Source: Bacteroidales bacterium (GTDB taxonomy: Bacteria; Bacteroidota; Bacteroidia; Bacteroidales; UBA932). Taken from it: a DNA stretch of 46,224 nt. Numbering within the stretch: position 1 is the stretch's first letter; every line of letters begins with the position of its first letter. Below, in pieces: positions 29,602 through 41,440 of this stretch. The notes under the pieces are model-generated. The model searched no databases. It worked only from the letters and a program-made list of their open reading frames with translations, and was not told the origin of the DNA. Both the position numbers and the translations under genes were made by a program. Location of the stretch: NCBI GenBank assembly GCA_017934185.1, contig JAGBJY010000046.1:1-46224 (forward strand), written 5' to 3'.

Positions 29602-31425
29602 ATGAGCGAAGAAATGAAGCCTGTAGTGCCCGTAGAGGAAACTGCAGATGTAGAACAAAAGGAACAGGAAGTATCCGTGGTGGAGGAAGTGAAAGAGGCC
29701 GTAGTGAACTACGCCGAAAAAACCCTGGCCGAACTGTCGGAACTGTTCCAGAACCTCAAAGACAGTGAAGACCGCATGAAGCGGTCCAAGGAGGCCGAAG
29801 CCATCAAATCGGCCTTCTATAAGCGGCTTTCCAAGGAGAAAGCTGCAGCCGGCGAAGACGCCACCGTGGACGAGCCGGACGAGAATACGCCCGTAGAGGA
29901 TGCCACCATTCCCATGCAGAGCGGCCCCGTGAGCCCCTTTGCCGCCATCGAGGCCGGTTTCAAGGCCCTTTATGTGGAGTATAAGAAGGAGCGCGCCGAA
30001 TACAACAAGGAGCAGGATGCCCAGCGCGAGGAGAATCTTCAGAAGAAACTCTCCATCATCGAAGAACTGAAAGTGCTGGTGGACGAGCCCGGCGAGATGA
30101 AGGATGCCTTCCCCAAATTCCGCGACATCCAGAACCGTTGGCGCGAGGTGGGCCCCGTGCCCCAGCAGCGTTTCCGCGACGTGAACGACACCTACCAGCT
30201 GTACGTGACCAAGTTCTACGACCTGGTGGACATCAACCGCGAACTCCGTGACCTGGACTTCAAGAAGAACCTGGAAGCCAAGACCGAATTCTGCGAGCAG
30301 GCCGAAGCCCTGGCCCAGGACGAGGACGAGGTGGAAGCCTTCAAGGAACTCCAGAAACTGCATGAGCAGTGGAAAGACCTGGGCCCTGTGGCCAAGGAGT
30401 ACCGCGACGCCATCTGGGAGCGCTTCCGTGCTGCCACTTCCGTAATCAACAAACGCTACCAGGCTCATTTCGAGGGCCTCAAGGCCCAGCAGGCCGAAAA
30501 CCTGCAGGCCAAGATTGCCCTTTGCGAGCAGGTGGAAGCCATTGCGGAACAGGAGATTACCTCATCGGCCCAGTGGAATGCCCTTAGCAAGGAGATTGAA
30601 AAGATTCAGGCCCAGTGGCGTTCCATCGGATTTGCCACCCGCAAGGAAAACCAGAAGGTCTACGACCGTTTCCGTGCCGCCTGCGACAAATTCTTTGAGC
30701 GCAAGCGCGCCTCCTTCACGGAGTTCAAGGATTCCATGAACGAGAATCTGGCCAAGAAGATGGCCATCATCGAGGAGGCGGAGTCGCTCAAGGACAGCAC
30801 CGACTGGAAAGCCACCTCGGACCGTCTGGTAGAGCTTCAGCGCCAGTGGAAAGAGATTGGCGCCGTGCCCCGCAAGAAGAGCGAGCAAATCTGGAAGCGT
30901 TTCCGCGCTGCTTGCGATGCTTTCTTCACCGCCCGTGACAACCGTCCCGGAGCCACCGGCAGCTTCAGCGCCAACCTTGCGGCCAGGAAGGCCCTCATCG
31001 AGGAAATCAAAGCCTTCGACGGCGAGCCCACCATGGAGGCCTACAAAGCCTTCCAGGAGCGCTGGAATGCCATCGGCTTTGTTCCTTTTAAAGAAAAGGA
31101 AGCCGTGCAGGGCGCTTATCGGGAAGCCCTGGAAGAGAAGTTCCCCGGCATGGGTGGCCGCGGCCGCCGCGAACGCGGGAATGCCCCGAGGGGTGGTGAG
31201 CGCAGCAAGCCGCTTTCGGAGATTGACCGTCTGAAAGAGCAGTTTGCCCAGCTTCAGCAGGAAATCCAGACCTACGAGAACAATATCGGCTTCTTCGGCC
31301 TGTCCAAGGGGGCGGAAAAACTGAAAGCCCAGATGCAGGAGCGCATCGACGCCGCCAAGGCCAAACTGGAGCAGCTCAAGGCCGAAATCCGTGCCAAGGA
31401 AAGCCAGGAGGAGAACCAGGAGTAA
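29602..31425 (+). CDS. DUF349-repeat coiled-coil protein
   Basis: A 607-residue, highly charged, helical protein made of several DUF349 units; each has a W-x5-G/A-x-V/A-x-R/K pattern, for example NRWREVGPVPQQR, EQWKDLGPVAKEY, AQWRSIGFATRKE, RQWKEIGAVPRKK and ERWNAIGFVPFKE (five units between about 165 and 510). The N-terminal 50 residues are acidic and the C-terminal 90 form a coiled coil after an Arg/Gly-rich linker. There is no signal peptide, so it is cytosolic. The function of this family in Bacteroidota is unknown. It precedes yidC by four bases. Confidence 0.9.
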   Translation: MSEEMKPVVPVEETADVEQKEQEVSVVEEVKEAVVNYAEKTLAELSELFQNLKDSEDRMKRSKEAEAIKSAFYKRLSKEKAAAGEDATVDEPDENTPVEDATIPMQSGPVSPFAAIEAGFKALYVEYKKERAEYNKEQDAQREENLQKKLSIIEELKVLVDEPGEMKDAFPKFRDIQNRWREVGPVPQQRFRDVNDTYQLYVTKFYDLVDINRELRDLDFKKNLEAKTEFCEQAEALAQDEDEVEAFKELQKLHEQWKDLGPVAKEYRDAIWERFRAATSVINKRYQAHFEGLKAQQAENLQAKIALCEQVEAIAEQEITSSAQWNALSKEIEKIQAQWRSIGFATRKENQKVYDRFRAACDKFFERKRASFTEFKDSMNENLAKKMAIIEEAESLKDSTDWKATSDRLVELQRQWKEIGAVPRKKSEQIWKRFRAACDAFFTARDNRPGATGSFSANLAARKALIEEIKAFDGEPTMEAYKAFQERWNAIGFVPFKEKEAVQGAYREALEEKFPGMGGRGRRERGNAPRGGERSKPLSEIDRLKEQFAQLQQEIQTYENNIGFFGLSKGAEKLKAQMQERIDAAKAKLEQLKAEIRAKESQEENQE

Positions 31426-31429
31426 GCGT

Positions 31430-33316
31430 ATGGATAAAAATTCTATCATCGGCTTTGTCCTGATTGCCCTCATTATGATGGGCTTCTTCGGGTATCAGAG
31501 CCGCCAGGTCAGGAAACAGCAGGAGTATCAGGCGCAGCTGGATTCCATTGCCGCCGCAGAGGCCTATGCCCAGTATCAGCTGGACAGCGCCTGGCGGGCC
31601 GAGCATCCGGAGGCCGCCGCAGCCGCCGATTCTGCCGCGCATGTGGCCGTGGTGCCGGTGGCTCCCGTGTACTCAGACTCTCTCCTGAATATGGCGGCCC
31701 GCGCAGAGGAACAGCTCATTACCTTGGAAAACAGTAAGTTGCAGATTGCCTTCACCACCCGCGGCGCACAGCCTTACTCCGTGCTGGTTAAAGACTATCT
31801 TACCTACTCCAAGGAGCCGCTGTACCTGTTGCAGGGCGGAAAGTCCGAACTGGGTTATGTGGTGTATGCTCCCACGGCCATCGACACCCGCAAATTCACC
31901 TTCCAGTATGTCCCGGAGGCTTCTTCGGACAGTACGGTGGTGATGCGGCTGCCCTTTGGCGCGGGCGGCTATATCGAGCAGAAGTATGTGCTGGAGAAGG
32001 ATTCCTATTCTGTAAAGGAAACCGTGTCCTTTGTGGGGATGGGCAGTCTCATTCCCCACAATGTGCGCAGTATTGACGTGGACTTTGACGCCACCATTCC
32101 CCGCATGGAGAAGGGCTATAAAAACGAGACCCAATACTCCCGCCTCAACTACTATTTCCCGGACGACAACAAGCCGGAGAACATCGGCAATGGCCGGAAA
32201 GGGGAGAAGCGTTTCAACAACAACATCGAGTGGTTTGCCTTCCAGCAGCAGTTCTTCAGCGCCATCATGCGTGCGCCGGAAAACTTCAGCTACGGCGAGT
32301 TCGCCATCGATTTCCTGCCCAAGGGCGGCGCGGACCTCATGCATTGCAGCGCCCAGATGCGGGCCGATATCAATGCTATCTCCGATCATATCGAGGTTCC
32401 CTTCGAGTTCTACTTCGGCCCCAACAATTACAAGGGCCTGAAGGCTTATGGGCATGCTTATGAGAAGGTGATTCCGCTGGGCGGCCGTGTCATCGGCTAT
32501 TTCACCAAGTGGGTGATTATTCCGCTGTTTGACTGGCTCCACAAGTTCATCAGCAACTTCGGCCTTATCATCCTCCTGATGACCATCTTCATCAAGATTG
32601 TGGTGCTGCCGTTCGCTTACAAGAGCTATTCTTCATCGGCCAAGATGCAGGCGCTCAAGCCCTATATGGACAAAATCAACGCCAAGTATCCCAAGCAGGA
32701 AGATGCCATGAAGAAGCAGCAGGAAACCATGGACCTGTACCGCAAGGCCGGCGTGTCGCCCATGGGAGGCTGCCTGCCCATGCTGCTGCAGATGCCCATC
32801 CTGTGGGCCATGTTCCGCTTCTTCCCGGCCTCCATCGAACTGCGTCAGCAGCCCTTCCTTTGGGCCGAAGACCTTAGCGCCTACGACGACGTTATCCACT
32901 GGGGCACCAGCATCCTGGGCATGGACCATATCTCCCTCTTTGCCCTCCTGATGGCGCTGTCCATGTTCTTCTACTCCAAGATTACCATGCAGCAGCAGAA
33001 CGCCGGCAACGACCCCAATGCCAAGATGATGCAGGCCATGAGCCTCTACATGATGCCCATTATGATGTTCTTCATCTGTAACAATCTGTCCAGCGGCCTC
33101 AGTTACTATTACCTGCTGTCCAACCTCATTACCATGGTGGAAACCTGGGTGATCCGCAAGTGGGTGGTGAACCCGCAGGATGTCCTGAACAAGGTGAAGG
33201 CCGCCGAAGCTTCCGGCAAATCGGCTCCCAAGAGTAAGTGGCAGCAGCGCCTGGAAGAGGCCCAGAAGATGCAGCGCGAGATGGAGAAACAGCAGCAGAA
33301 GAAAGGCCGTAAATAG
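31430..33316 (+). CDS. yidC: Membrane protein insertase YidC
   Basis: A 628-residue YidC of the Gram-negative type, which inserts and folds inner-membrane proteins with or without SecYEG. The first membrane helix (IIGFVLIALIMMGFFGY) is followed by a variable Ala-rich linker, a large periplasmic beta domain (about 90-350), and the conserved Oxa1-like core of five helices (about 360-580), with WVIIPLFDWLHKFISNFGLIIL and GGCLPMLLQMPILWAMFRFF. The C-terminal tail is basic (KQQQKKGRK) and can contact the ribosome. The ATG at 31430 matches the membrane helix start; an upstream frame overlaps the DUF349 gene and is rejected. Confidence 0.97.
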   Translation: MDKNSIIGFVLIALIMMGFFGYQSRQVRKQQEYQAQLDSIAAAEAYAQYQLDSAWRAEHPEAAAAADSAAHVAVVPVAPVYSDSLLNMAARAEEQLITLENSKLQIAFTTRGAQPYSVLVKDYLTYSKEPLYLLQGGKSELGYVVYAPTAIDTRKFTFQYVPEASSDSTVVMRLPFGAGGYIEQKYVLEKDSYSVKETVSFVGMGSLIPHNVRSIDVDFDATIPRMEKGYKNETQYSRLNYYFPDDNKPENIGNGRKGEKRFNNNIEWFAFQQQFFSAIMRAPENFSYGEFAIDFLPKGGADLMHCSAQMRADINAISDHIEVPFEFYFGPNNYKGLKAYGHAYEKVIPLGGRVIGYFTKWVIIPLFDWLHKFISNFGLIILLMTIFIKIVVLPFAYKSYSSSAKMQALKPYMDKINAKYPKQEDAMKKQQETMDLYRKAGVSPMGGCLPMLLQMPILWAMFRFFPASIELRQQPFLWAEDLSAYDDVIHWGTSILGMDHISLFALLMALSMFFYSKITMQQQNAGNDPNAKMMQAMSLYMMPIMMFFICNNLSSGLSYYYLLSNLITMVETWVIRKWVVNPQDVLNKVKAAEASGKSAPKSKWQQRLEEAQKMQREMEKQQQKKGRK

Positions 33317-33319
33317 CGT

Positions 33320-34090
33320 ATGCTCAAACACTTGGCTTTGATACTTGCCTGCGTCTGTGCCGCGGTCCTGCCGGCTGAGGCCCAGCGCCGTGATTCTGTG
33401 TACACAGCCTCGGAGCGTTTCAAGCCCGCCAAACTCATTGTCCCCGGAGTCCTTATGACTGCGGGGACAGTTGCTACTTTCTCGCCCTGGTATCAGCGGA
33501 ATGTGAACTTGCCGGTGAAAAACTGGGCTAACGGCCTTAACCGGCGGTGGGGGCATTCGGAGGAGTTAACCAACTTCACGTTTGACAATTACCTCCAGTA
33601 TGTTCCCTTTGCGGGTTATGCTGTGGGGCTGGGCATCGGCGGGGGAGAGCACGGGCGCGTTGAGCAGCTGATGAGTGCCGCTACCGGCGCCCTCATTGCC
33701 CTGGCTTTGTCCCGTTCCATCAAGTATTTTGCTGCCGTTCAGCGTCCCAGCGGCTACGACTCGCGCTCTTTCCCGTCCGGACATACCACCACCGCTTTCC
33801 TTGGAGCAGAGCTGGTGCGGCTGGAATTCGGCCCCTGGTGGGGGCTGGCGGCTTATTCGGTGGCCGGTGTTACCGCGTTCATGCGTCTGGTGAACAACTA
33901 CCACTGGACCAGTGACCTCCTCGGGGGAGCAGCCATCGGCATCTTCTCGGCCAATGCCGCCTATTGGCTTCTGCCCCTTGAGCGGCGGCTCTTTCATGTG
34001 AATCCCCGCATCCGTGCGCAGGCACTTCCCTTTGTGGCCTCAACGCCCGCCGGTTCTTGTTACGGATTGTCTTTAGCCATTGCCCTCTGA
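33320..34090 (+). CDS. PAP2-family membrane-associated phosphatase
   Basis: A 256-residue protein with a signal peptide-like N-terminus (MLKHLALILACVCAAVLPAEA) and the three acid phosphatase motifs: KYFAAVQRP, PSGH (in FPSGHTTTAF) and RLVNNYHWTSD. Active residues are thus in the periplasm. Such enzymes remove phosphate from lipid carriers (undecaprenyl pyrophosphate), phosphatidic acid or lipid A; the substrate cannot be decided. It starts three bases after yidC and its stop overlaps the next start by one base (TGATG). Confidence 0.92.
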   Translation: MLKHLALILACVCAAVLPAEAQRRDSVYTASERFKPAKLIVPGVLMTAGTVATFSPWYQRNVNLPVKNWANGLNRRWGHSEELTNFTFDNYLQYVPFAGYAVGLGIGGGEHGRVEQLMSAATGALIALALSRSIKYFAAVQRPSGYDSRSFPSGHTTTAFLGAELVRLEFGPWWGLAAYSVAGVTAFMRLVNNYHWTSDLLGGAAIGIFSANAAYWLLPLERRLFHVNPRIRAQALPFVASTPAGSCYGLSLAIAL

Positions 34091-34758
34091 TGATTGCCGA
34101 TGCCCTCAGTAAGCTTCGCAGCGCCCTTCCGGCAGGAGTTGCGCTGGTGGCGGTTTCCAAGTTCCATCCCGTGGAGCGTTTGCAGGAAGCCTATGCCGCC
34201 GGGCAGCGGATTTTTGCTGAGAGCCGCCCGCAGGAACTGTCGGCCAAAGTGCCGCAGATGTCTTCGGATGTCCAGTGGCATTTCATCGGCCATCTGCAAA
34301 CCAATAAGCTCAAACTGGTGCTCCCGTATGTTTCGCTGGTTCAGTCGGTGGATTCACATCACCTGCTGGAAGCCATCTCGGCCTGGGGTGTTGCCAACGG
34401 CAGGGTAGTGGATGTGCTCCTGGAACTGCACCTGGGGGCCGAAGAGACCAAGCAGGGCTTCACGGAGGAAGAAATCCTCTCCCTCTGTCATTCCTGTCAT
34501 TCTGAGCGCAGCGAAGAATCTTTCCCCGGCATACGGCTCCGTGGCATCATGGGCATGGCGTCCAACACGGAGGATGAAGCGCAGATAGCGGCGGAGTTTG
34601 CCCGGATTGAGGGGCTCTTTCACCGCATTCAGTCGCTGGGGCTTCCTGGCTTTGACCAGCTTTCCATCGGCATGTCCGGCGACTGGCCCATCGCCGTCCG
34701 TCACGGTGCCACCATGGTTCGCATCGGCACCGACCTCTTCGGCCCCCGTGAGTACTAA
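34090..34758 (+). CDS. yggS: PLP homeostasis protein, YggS family
   Basis: A 222-residue alanine-racemase-fold protein that binds pyridoxal phosphate and buffers its level, without known catalytic activity. The PLP lysine is in VAVSKFHP and other family segments are HFIGHLQTNK, VDSHHLLEA, RGIMGMASNT and LSIGMSGDWPIAVRHGATMVRIGTDLFGPR. The usual start includes more residues before the first strand, so the N-terminus is short here. A family A repeat is translated in frame as CHSERSEES, in the loop before RLRGIMGMA, and seems to replace a variable linker. It is the last gene of the DUF349-yidC run. Confidence 0.92.
   Translation: MIADALSKLRSALPAGVALVAVSKFHPVERLQEAYAAGQRIFAESRPQELSAKVPQMSSDVQWHFIGHLQTNKLKLVLPYVSLVQSVDSHHLLEAISAWGVANGRVVDVLLELHLGAEETKQGFTEEEILSLCHSCHSERSEESFPGIRLRGIMGMASNTEDEAQIAAEFARIEGLFHRIQSLGLPGFDQLSIGMSGDWPIAVRHGATMVRIGTDLFGPREY
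34496..34521 (+). repeat. Interspersed repeat, family A (copy inside yggS)
   Basis: Same start (GTCATTCTGAGCG) and end (AGCGAAGAATCT) as the other copies. A partial duplicate TGTCATTC lies just upstream. Confidence 0.85.
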
Positions 34759-34794
34759 AACGATAGAAAGCTTAACGGTTTGGTACTGAATTAC

Positions 34795-34839
34795 TTCCAT
34801 AAAAACAGTAAGCAATTATTGCTTACTGTTTTTATGGAA
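34795..34839. repeat. Perfect 21-bp hairpin after yggS
   Basis: Arms 34795-34815 and 34819-34839 are exact complements around TTA. The 3' arm contains CTGTTTTTATGG. It sits between the convergent yggS and V-ATPase operons. It may be a terminator for the plus strand, but its length and the lack of a final T-run also fit a small palindromic repeat. Confidence 0.8.
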
Positions 34840-34876
34840 ACGGCTGATTATTAGCGAGTTGAGTGTTCCGCTGCAA

Positions 34877-34908
34877 AACAAAAAAAACTGGCCCGCAGGG
34901 AGCCAGTT
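34877..34908 (-). terminator. V-ATPase operon terminator
   Basis: On the minus strand the stem AACTGGC/GCCAGTT with loop TCCCTGCGG is followed by a run of T. It starts 25 bases after the ntpK stop codon. Confidence 0.88.
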
Positions 34909-34932
34909 CTTGTGATCGATGCAATGGCGGGA

Positions 34933-37152
<2,220 letters not shown>

Positions 37153-37156
<4 letters not shown>

Positions 37157-37761
37157 AGGGCTGAGGCCTCCTCTTCCTCTGCGTGACGTTTTTTCACAAT
37201 CTTGGAAGACGCCTTGGAGAGGTTCTCCTCGTCTTCCATATAGCGTTTGATCTTGCGGATGGCTTCCTGGTAGCCGGGAATCTGTACTTTCTCATACAGG
37301 TTCACCTTCTGGGTGGTCTTGCGCCGGTTGTAATCCAGGATGCGGGCCTTTTCCTGGAAAACCTCGCTCTCGATGCCCAGACGGCTCAGGTCCTTGAGGA
37401 TCTGCACGCCGTCGGCATACCAGGCGGGTTTTACAAAAGCGTTGAAAGGCCTTAATTCATAGTGGATTTCTCCCAGGGCAGGGGTTTTCACACCGGCTAC
37501 TTTCCTGGTGTAGAGGTCTACGTCCGTAATGGCGATGAGCCCCGGGTCGAATTCGTTCCACAGGGCGGCCATATAGTTGTAGCGCTCCAGGGCCTGTTCC
37601 AATTCTTCGATCAAACGGTCGCTGTCGGCTTTGGCCTTGCGGACTTCCAGCCGGAGGGCGCTTTCCTTGTTCTGTAGCGTAGGAAGCGCCTTCTGGCGGA
37701 CTTTCAGCTGCTTGCCCAGTTCCGTCAGCGATGTTTTGTTGTATTGGAATTTAATAGCCAT
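37153..37761 (-). CDS. ntpD: V-type ATPase subunit D (central stalk)
   Basis: A 202-residue helical protein that forms the rotating shaft inside the A3B3 head. The N-terminal KFQYNKTSLTELGKQLKVRQKALPTLQNKESAL and the C-terminal NLYEKVQIPGYQEAIRKIKRYMEDEE are typical of the family, with both forming the long coiled coil. It overlaps ntpI by four bases and ntpB by one base. Confidence 0.95.
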
Positions 37762-39074
37762 TATTTAACCCAGTATTTGTCGATGAGGGCTTGTTTGATA
37801 CCGGTTTCGGCCGGGGTGAAGTATTTTCCGAAGAGCTTCCAGGCGGTGTCCAGCATCTCGGTGATGGAGATGTTCACGTCAATGGCCAGGAGCTCGCGGG
37901 CGTAGTCCTTGGCGTAGGCGAGGCAGCGGTGGTCATAGTCACTGAGGTCAAAGCCGTTCTCCAGCTTGGTCTTGGCGTTCTGGGCATCGGCGTACAGACG
38001 CACGGAGGCGTTCATCACCTGGGAGTGGTCTTCGCGGGTTTTCTTGTTCTGCACCAGCTGTTTAAGACGGGACAGGGAACGGAAGGGGTCAATGATGACC
38101 TTGCCGGTGTCGGAATCGGCCCTCAGGAAGAGCTGGCCTTCGGTGATGTAACCGGTGTTGTCCGGGATGGCGTGGGTGATGTCCCCGTCATTCAGGGTAG
38201 TTACGGCGATGATGGTGATGGACCCTTCGGTGGGCAGCTGCACGGCTTTCTCGTAAATCTTGGCCAGATCGGAGTACAGGGATCCCGGCATGGAGTCCTT
38301 GGAAGGAATCTGGTCCATACGGTTGGATACGATGGAAAGGGCATCGGCATAAAGGGTCATGTCCGTCAGGAGCACCAGCACCTTTTCGTTTTTCTCTACG
38401 GCGAAGTATTCGGCGGCGGTGAGGGCCATGTCCGGAACCAGCAGGCGCTCCACCGGCGGGTTCTCTGTGGTGTTGATGAAGCAGATAATCTTGTCCAGGG
38501 CGCCGGCAGCCTCGAAGCTGTGGCGGAAGAAAAGATAGTCGTCGTTGCTGAGGCCCATGCCGCCCAGGATAATCTTGTCCACGTCGGCGCGGAGGGCTAC
38601 ATCGGCCATTACCTGGTTGTAGGGCTGGTCCGGGTCGGCGAAGAAAGGAATCTTCTGGCCGGAAACCAGGGTGTTGTTGAGGTCGATGCCGGCGATGCCG
38701 GTGGGGATGAGCTGCGACGGCTGGCGACGCTTGTAAGGGTTCACGGAAGGGCCGCCAATCTGGCGCTCCTCGCCTTCAATTTCGGGGCCGCCGTCAATGG
38801 GGTGGCCATAGGCGTCGAAGAAACGGCCGCTCAACTGCTCGGATACCTTCAGGGTAGGCGGTTCACCCAGAAAAGTTACTTCTGCGTTGGTGGGGATGCC
38901 TTCGGTACCGGAAAAAATCTGGAGGGTAACCACATCGCCCTTGATGCGCACCACCTGGGCCAGGCGGCCGCCCACAACAGCAAGCTCATCGTTGCTCACG
39001 CCCTGGGCGCGGAGGGAAACTGTGGCCTTGGTAATGCCTTCCAGGCGGGTATATACTCTTTGATATGCTTTCAT
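37761..39074 (-). CDS. ntpB: V-type ATPase subunit B (regulatory)
   Basis: A 437-residue non-catalytic head subunit. It has the beta-barrel N-terminus, a degenerate nucleotide fold without a P-loop, and conserved AEYFAVEKNEKVLVLLTDMTLYADALS and MPGSLYSDLAKIYEKA. The start at 39074 (MKAYQRVYTRLEG) is the family N-terminus; the upstream frame runs into ntpA. It follows ntpA by four bases and is coupled to ntpD by TAATG. Confidence 0.96.
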   Translation of the reverse strand: MKAYQRVYTRLEGITKATVSLRAQGVSNDELAVVGGRLAQVVRIKGDVVTLQIFSGTEGIPTNAEVTFLGEPPTLKVSEQLSGRFFDAYGHPIDGGPEIEGEERQIGGPSVNPYKRRQPSQLIPTGIAGIDLNNTLVSGQKIPFFADPDQPYNQVMADVALRADVDKIILGGMGLSNDDYLFFRHSFEAAGALDKIICFINTTENPPVERLLVPDMALTAAEYFAVEKNEKVLVLLTDMTLYADALSIVSNRMDQIPSKDSMPGSLYSDLAKIYEKAVQLPTEGSITIIAVTTLNDGDITHAIPDNTGYITEGQLFLRADSDTGKVIIDPFRSLSRLKQLVQNKKTREDHSQVMNASVRLYADAQNAKTKLENGFDLSDYDHRCLAYAKDYARELLAIDVNISITEMLDTAWKLFGKYFTPAETGIKQALIDKYWVK

Positions 39075-39078
39075 AATC

Positions 39079-40821
39079 TTAGGCGATGAGTTGTTTAATG
39101 GTGTTGTTGTAGGCCTCAAACTGCTCGCTCTGCCAGGCGCTGTAGTTCATCTGGCGCAGCTCGTTGATGAGGTTCTTGAAGAAGTCGCGGCATTTTTCAA
39201 AGTCTTCAAACTCATAGTCCTTGTCGCAGATTTCCAGCACCAGGTCCAGCATGAAGCGCTGGCGCTCCAGCGGGCACAGGGCGTCAATGGCATCAAAGGC
39301 ATCCTGCTGCAGAATCACGAAGTCCACCAGTTCGCTCTTCCAGAAATTCACGTGGTAGCTCATGGGAACGCCGTCATCGCCCAGGATGTTAATTTGCTCG
39401 GCGGCTTCCTTGCCGCGGCGGATTACATTCTTGGCATGGAGCACTTTCTCCACCCAGCCGTGCTCTACGGTCTGGTCCAGATACGCTACAATCTCCGGAT
39501 AGTCCAGGTACTTGGAATAGGAATCCAGCGGGCCCACGGCGGGGTAACGCTTCTGGTCGGCGCGGTTCTGCTCCAGGGCATAGAAGCAGCGGGCGGCCTT
39601 CTTGGTGCTTTCGGTCACGGGCTCCTTGAGGTTACCGCCGGCAGGGGATACCGTGCCGATGAAGGTGACGGCGCCCGTCTGCCCGTTGTTCAGCACCACC
39701 ATGCCCGCGCGGGCGTAGAAGTTGGAAATGATGGCCGACAAGTCCACGGGGAAGGCATCAGCACCGGGTAGTTCCTCCATGCGGTTACTCATCTCACGGA
39801 GGGCCTGGGCCCAGCGGGAGGTGGAATCGGCCAGAAGGAGGCACTTGAGGCCCATGGCCCGGTAATACTCGCAGATGGTCATGGCCGTGTACACGGAGGC
39901 CTCACGGGCGGCCACCGGCATGTTGGACGTGTTGCAGATGATGGTGGTCCTTTCCATCAGGTGACGGCCGGTGTGGGGGTCTATCAGCTGAGGGAACTCG
40001 GTGAAGATTTCCACCACCTCGTTGGCACGTTCACCGCAGGCGGCCATCACAATCACATCGGCATCGCCCTGCTTGGCTATAGCGTGCTGCAGCACGGTTT
40101 TTCCGCAGCCGAAGGGACCGGGAATGAAGCCGGTACCGCCTTCGGCGATGGGGTTCATGGTATCTATCACACGAACGCCCGTTTCCATAATCCGGTTGGG
40201 GCGCGGCTTCTCCTTGTATCCCTTGACGGCCAGTTTCACGGGCCATTTCTGGGTCATGGTCACGGGCACTTCCTCGCCGGCTTCGCTTACCAGGGTGGCA
40301 ATGACGGTGTCTACATTGTACGCTCCGGCTTCCTTTACGGATTTTACGGTGTATGCTCCCCGGAAGGAGAAGGGGACCATGATTTTGTGGGGCAGCCAGC
40401 CTTCCTTCACATCACCCAGCCAGTCGGCGGCTTCCACTTTGTCGCCGGGCTTGGCCAGGGGCTGGAAGTCCCAGGTTTTCTCGCGGTCCAGTGGCTCCGT
40501 GTATTCGCCTCTCTGGAGGAACACCTCCGTCATGGTGGCCAGGTTGTTCTGCAGGCCGTCATACACGCTGGAAAGCAGGCCGGGGCCCAGGGTAATCTCC
40601 AGCATCTTCCCTTCAAATTCTACGGTGTCACCGCCCTTGAGGCCGCGGGTGCTCTCGAACACCTGCACGGAAGCGGCGTTACCGTTCACTTTGATGACCT
40701 CTGCCATGAGCTTGGTGCCTCCTGAGAGGATGTAGCAGATTTCATTCTCGGCAACCGGGCCGTCCACCTGTACGGTGACCAGGTTACTTACGATACCGGT
40801 TACTATTCCTTTGGTTTTCAT
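39079..40821 (-). CDS. ntpA: V-type ATPase subunit A (catalytic)
   Basis: A 580-residue catalytic head subunit. Walker A is GPFGCGKT at 235-242, followed by IVMAACGERANEVVEI and the Walker B region LLLADSTSRWAQALREMS. The non-homologous insert typical of V/A-type A subunits lies around 90-190. With ntpB it forms the A3B3 ring. It starts four bases after the DUF2764 gene. Confidence 0.97.
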   Translation of the reverse strand: MKTKGIVTGIVSNLVTVQVDGPVAENEICYILSGGTKLMAEVIKVNGNAASVQVFESTRGLKGGDTVEFEGKMLEITLGPGLLSSVYDGLQNNLATMTEVFLQRGEYTEPLDREKTWDFQPLAKPGDKVEAADWLGDVKEGWLPHKIMVPFSFRGAYTVKSVKEAGAYNVDTVIATLVSEAGEEVPVTMTQKWPVKLAVKGYKEKPRPNRIMETGVRVIDTMNPIAEGGTGFIPGPFGCGKTVLQHAIAKQGDADVIVMAACGERANEVVEIFTEFPQLIDPHTGRHLMERTTIICNTSNMPVAAREASVYTAMTICEYYRAMGLKCLLLADSTSRWAQALREMSNRMEELPGADAFPVDLSAIISNFYARAGMVVLNNGQTGAVTFIGTVSPAGGNLKEPVTESTKKAARCFYALEQNRADQKRYPAVGPLDSYSKYLDYPEIVAYLDQTVEHGWVEKVLHAKNVIRRGKEAAEQINILGDDGVPMSYHVNFWKSELVDFVILQQDAFDAIDALCPLERQRFMLDLVLEICDKDYEFEDFEKCRDFFKNLINELRQMNYSAWQSEQFEAYNNTIKQLIA

Positions 40822-40825
40822 ATAA

Positions 40826-41440
40826 TTACTCTTGATAATTTACTCCTTTGAATGTGCCTCTTATTTCCGAAACCAGTTTGCGGAAGAGTTCCTTGCCGCG
40901 CTCCTCGTCCAGGGCCAGCCAGCGGTTGGCAATGTTCAGTTTCACTACATAGGCCAGCACGGCCGTGAGGTCAAAGTAGTGGAAGGTGGACAGTTTATCG
41001 GCCTTTTCCCAGCTTACGTCGTCCAGGGCTTTTTCGCGCTCTACAAGGTCTCCTAGGGAGAGGGCATCCTCTACCTTGCGATCTTCTTCAAACTCGCGCA
41101 GGGGCTCCTCCAGGCCTTCTTCCTCTGCCAGCGTCACGATGTCCAGCTCTTCCGGACGGCCCAGCTGGCGGTTCAGGTAGCGCACTTTGGCGTTCCTAAG
41201 GTCCAGGTCAAAACTGAAGTACCCGCGGATGAAAGGCACGCTGTGCTGCAGGGCTTCCCGGTAGAACTGGGCCTCGGAGGCCTGGAAACCTTTGAGCAAA
41301 AAGTCCAGCGCAGCGTTGTCCTTATCCGAGAGGTTCTCCCGGATTTCGTCTATCACGTCCTGGAAACCCTGGCCCTGCGCATACTGGAAGTCACGCGTGA
41401 GGAAGGGGAGTGAGGCGATGATATACTCGAAGTTGCTCAT
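40826..41440 (-). CDS. DUF2764 protein of the V-ATPase operon
   Basis: A 204-residue helical, acidic, soluble protein. The N-terminus NFEYIIASLPFL and the overall length match DUF2764, found in V-ATPase operons of Bacteroidota, Chlamydiae (the CT309 position) and spirochetes at the same place, between E and A. Its position and the absence of a recognisable subunit C suggest it takes the role of the C/d-like connector between rotor ring and stalk; this is inference. It overlaps ntpE by four bases. Confidence 0.87.
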   Translation of the reverse strand: MSNFEYIIASLPFLTRDFQYAQGQGFQDVIDEIRENLSDKDNAALDFLLKGFQASEAQFYREALQHSVPFIRGYFSFDLDLRNAKVRYLNRQLGRPEELDIVTLAEEEGLEEPLREFEEDRKVEDALSLGDLVEREKALDDVSWEKADKLSTFHYFDLTAVLAYVVKLNIANRWLALDEERGKELFRKLVSEIRGTFKGVNYQE

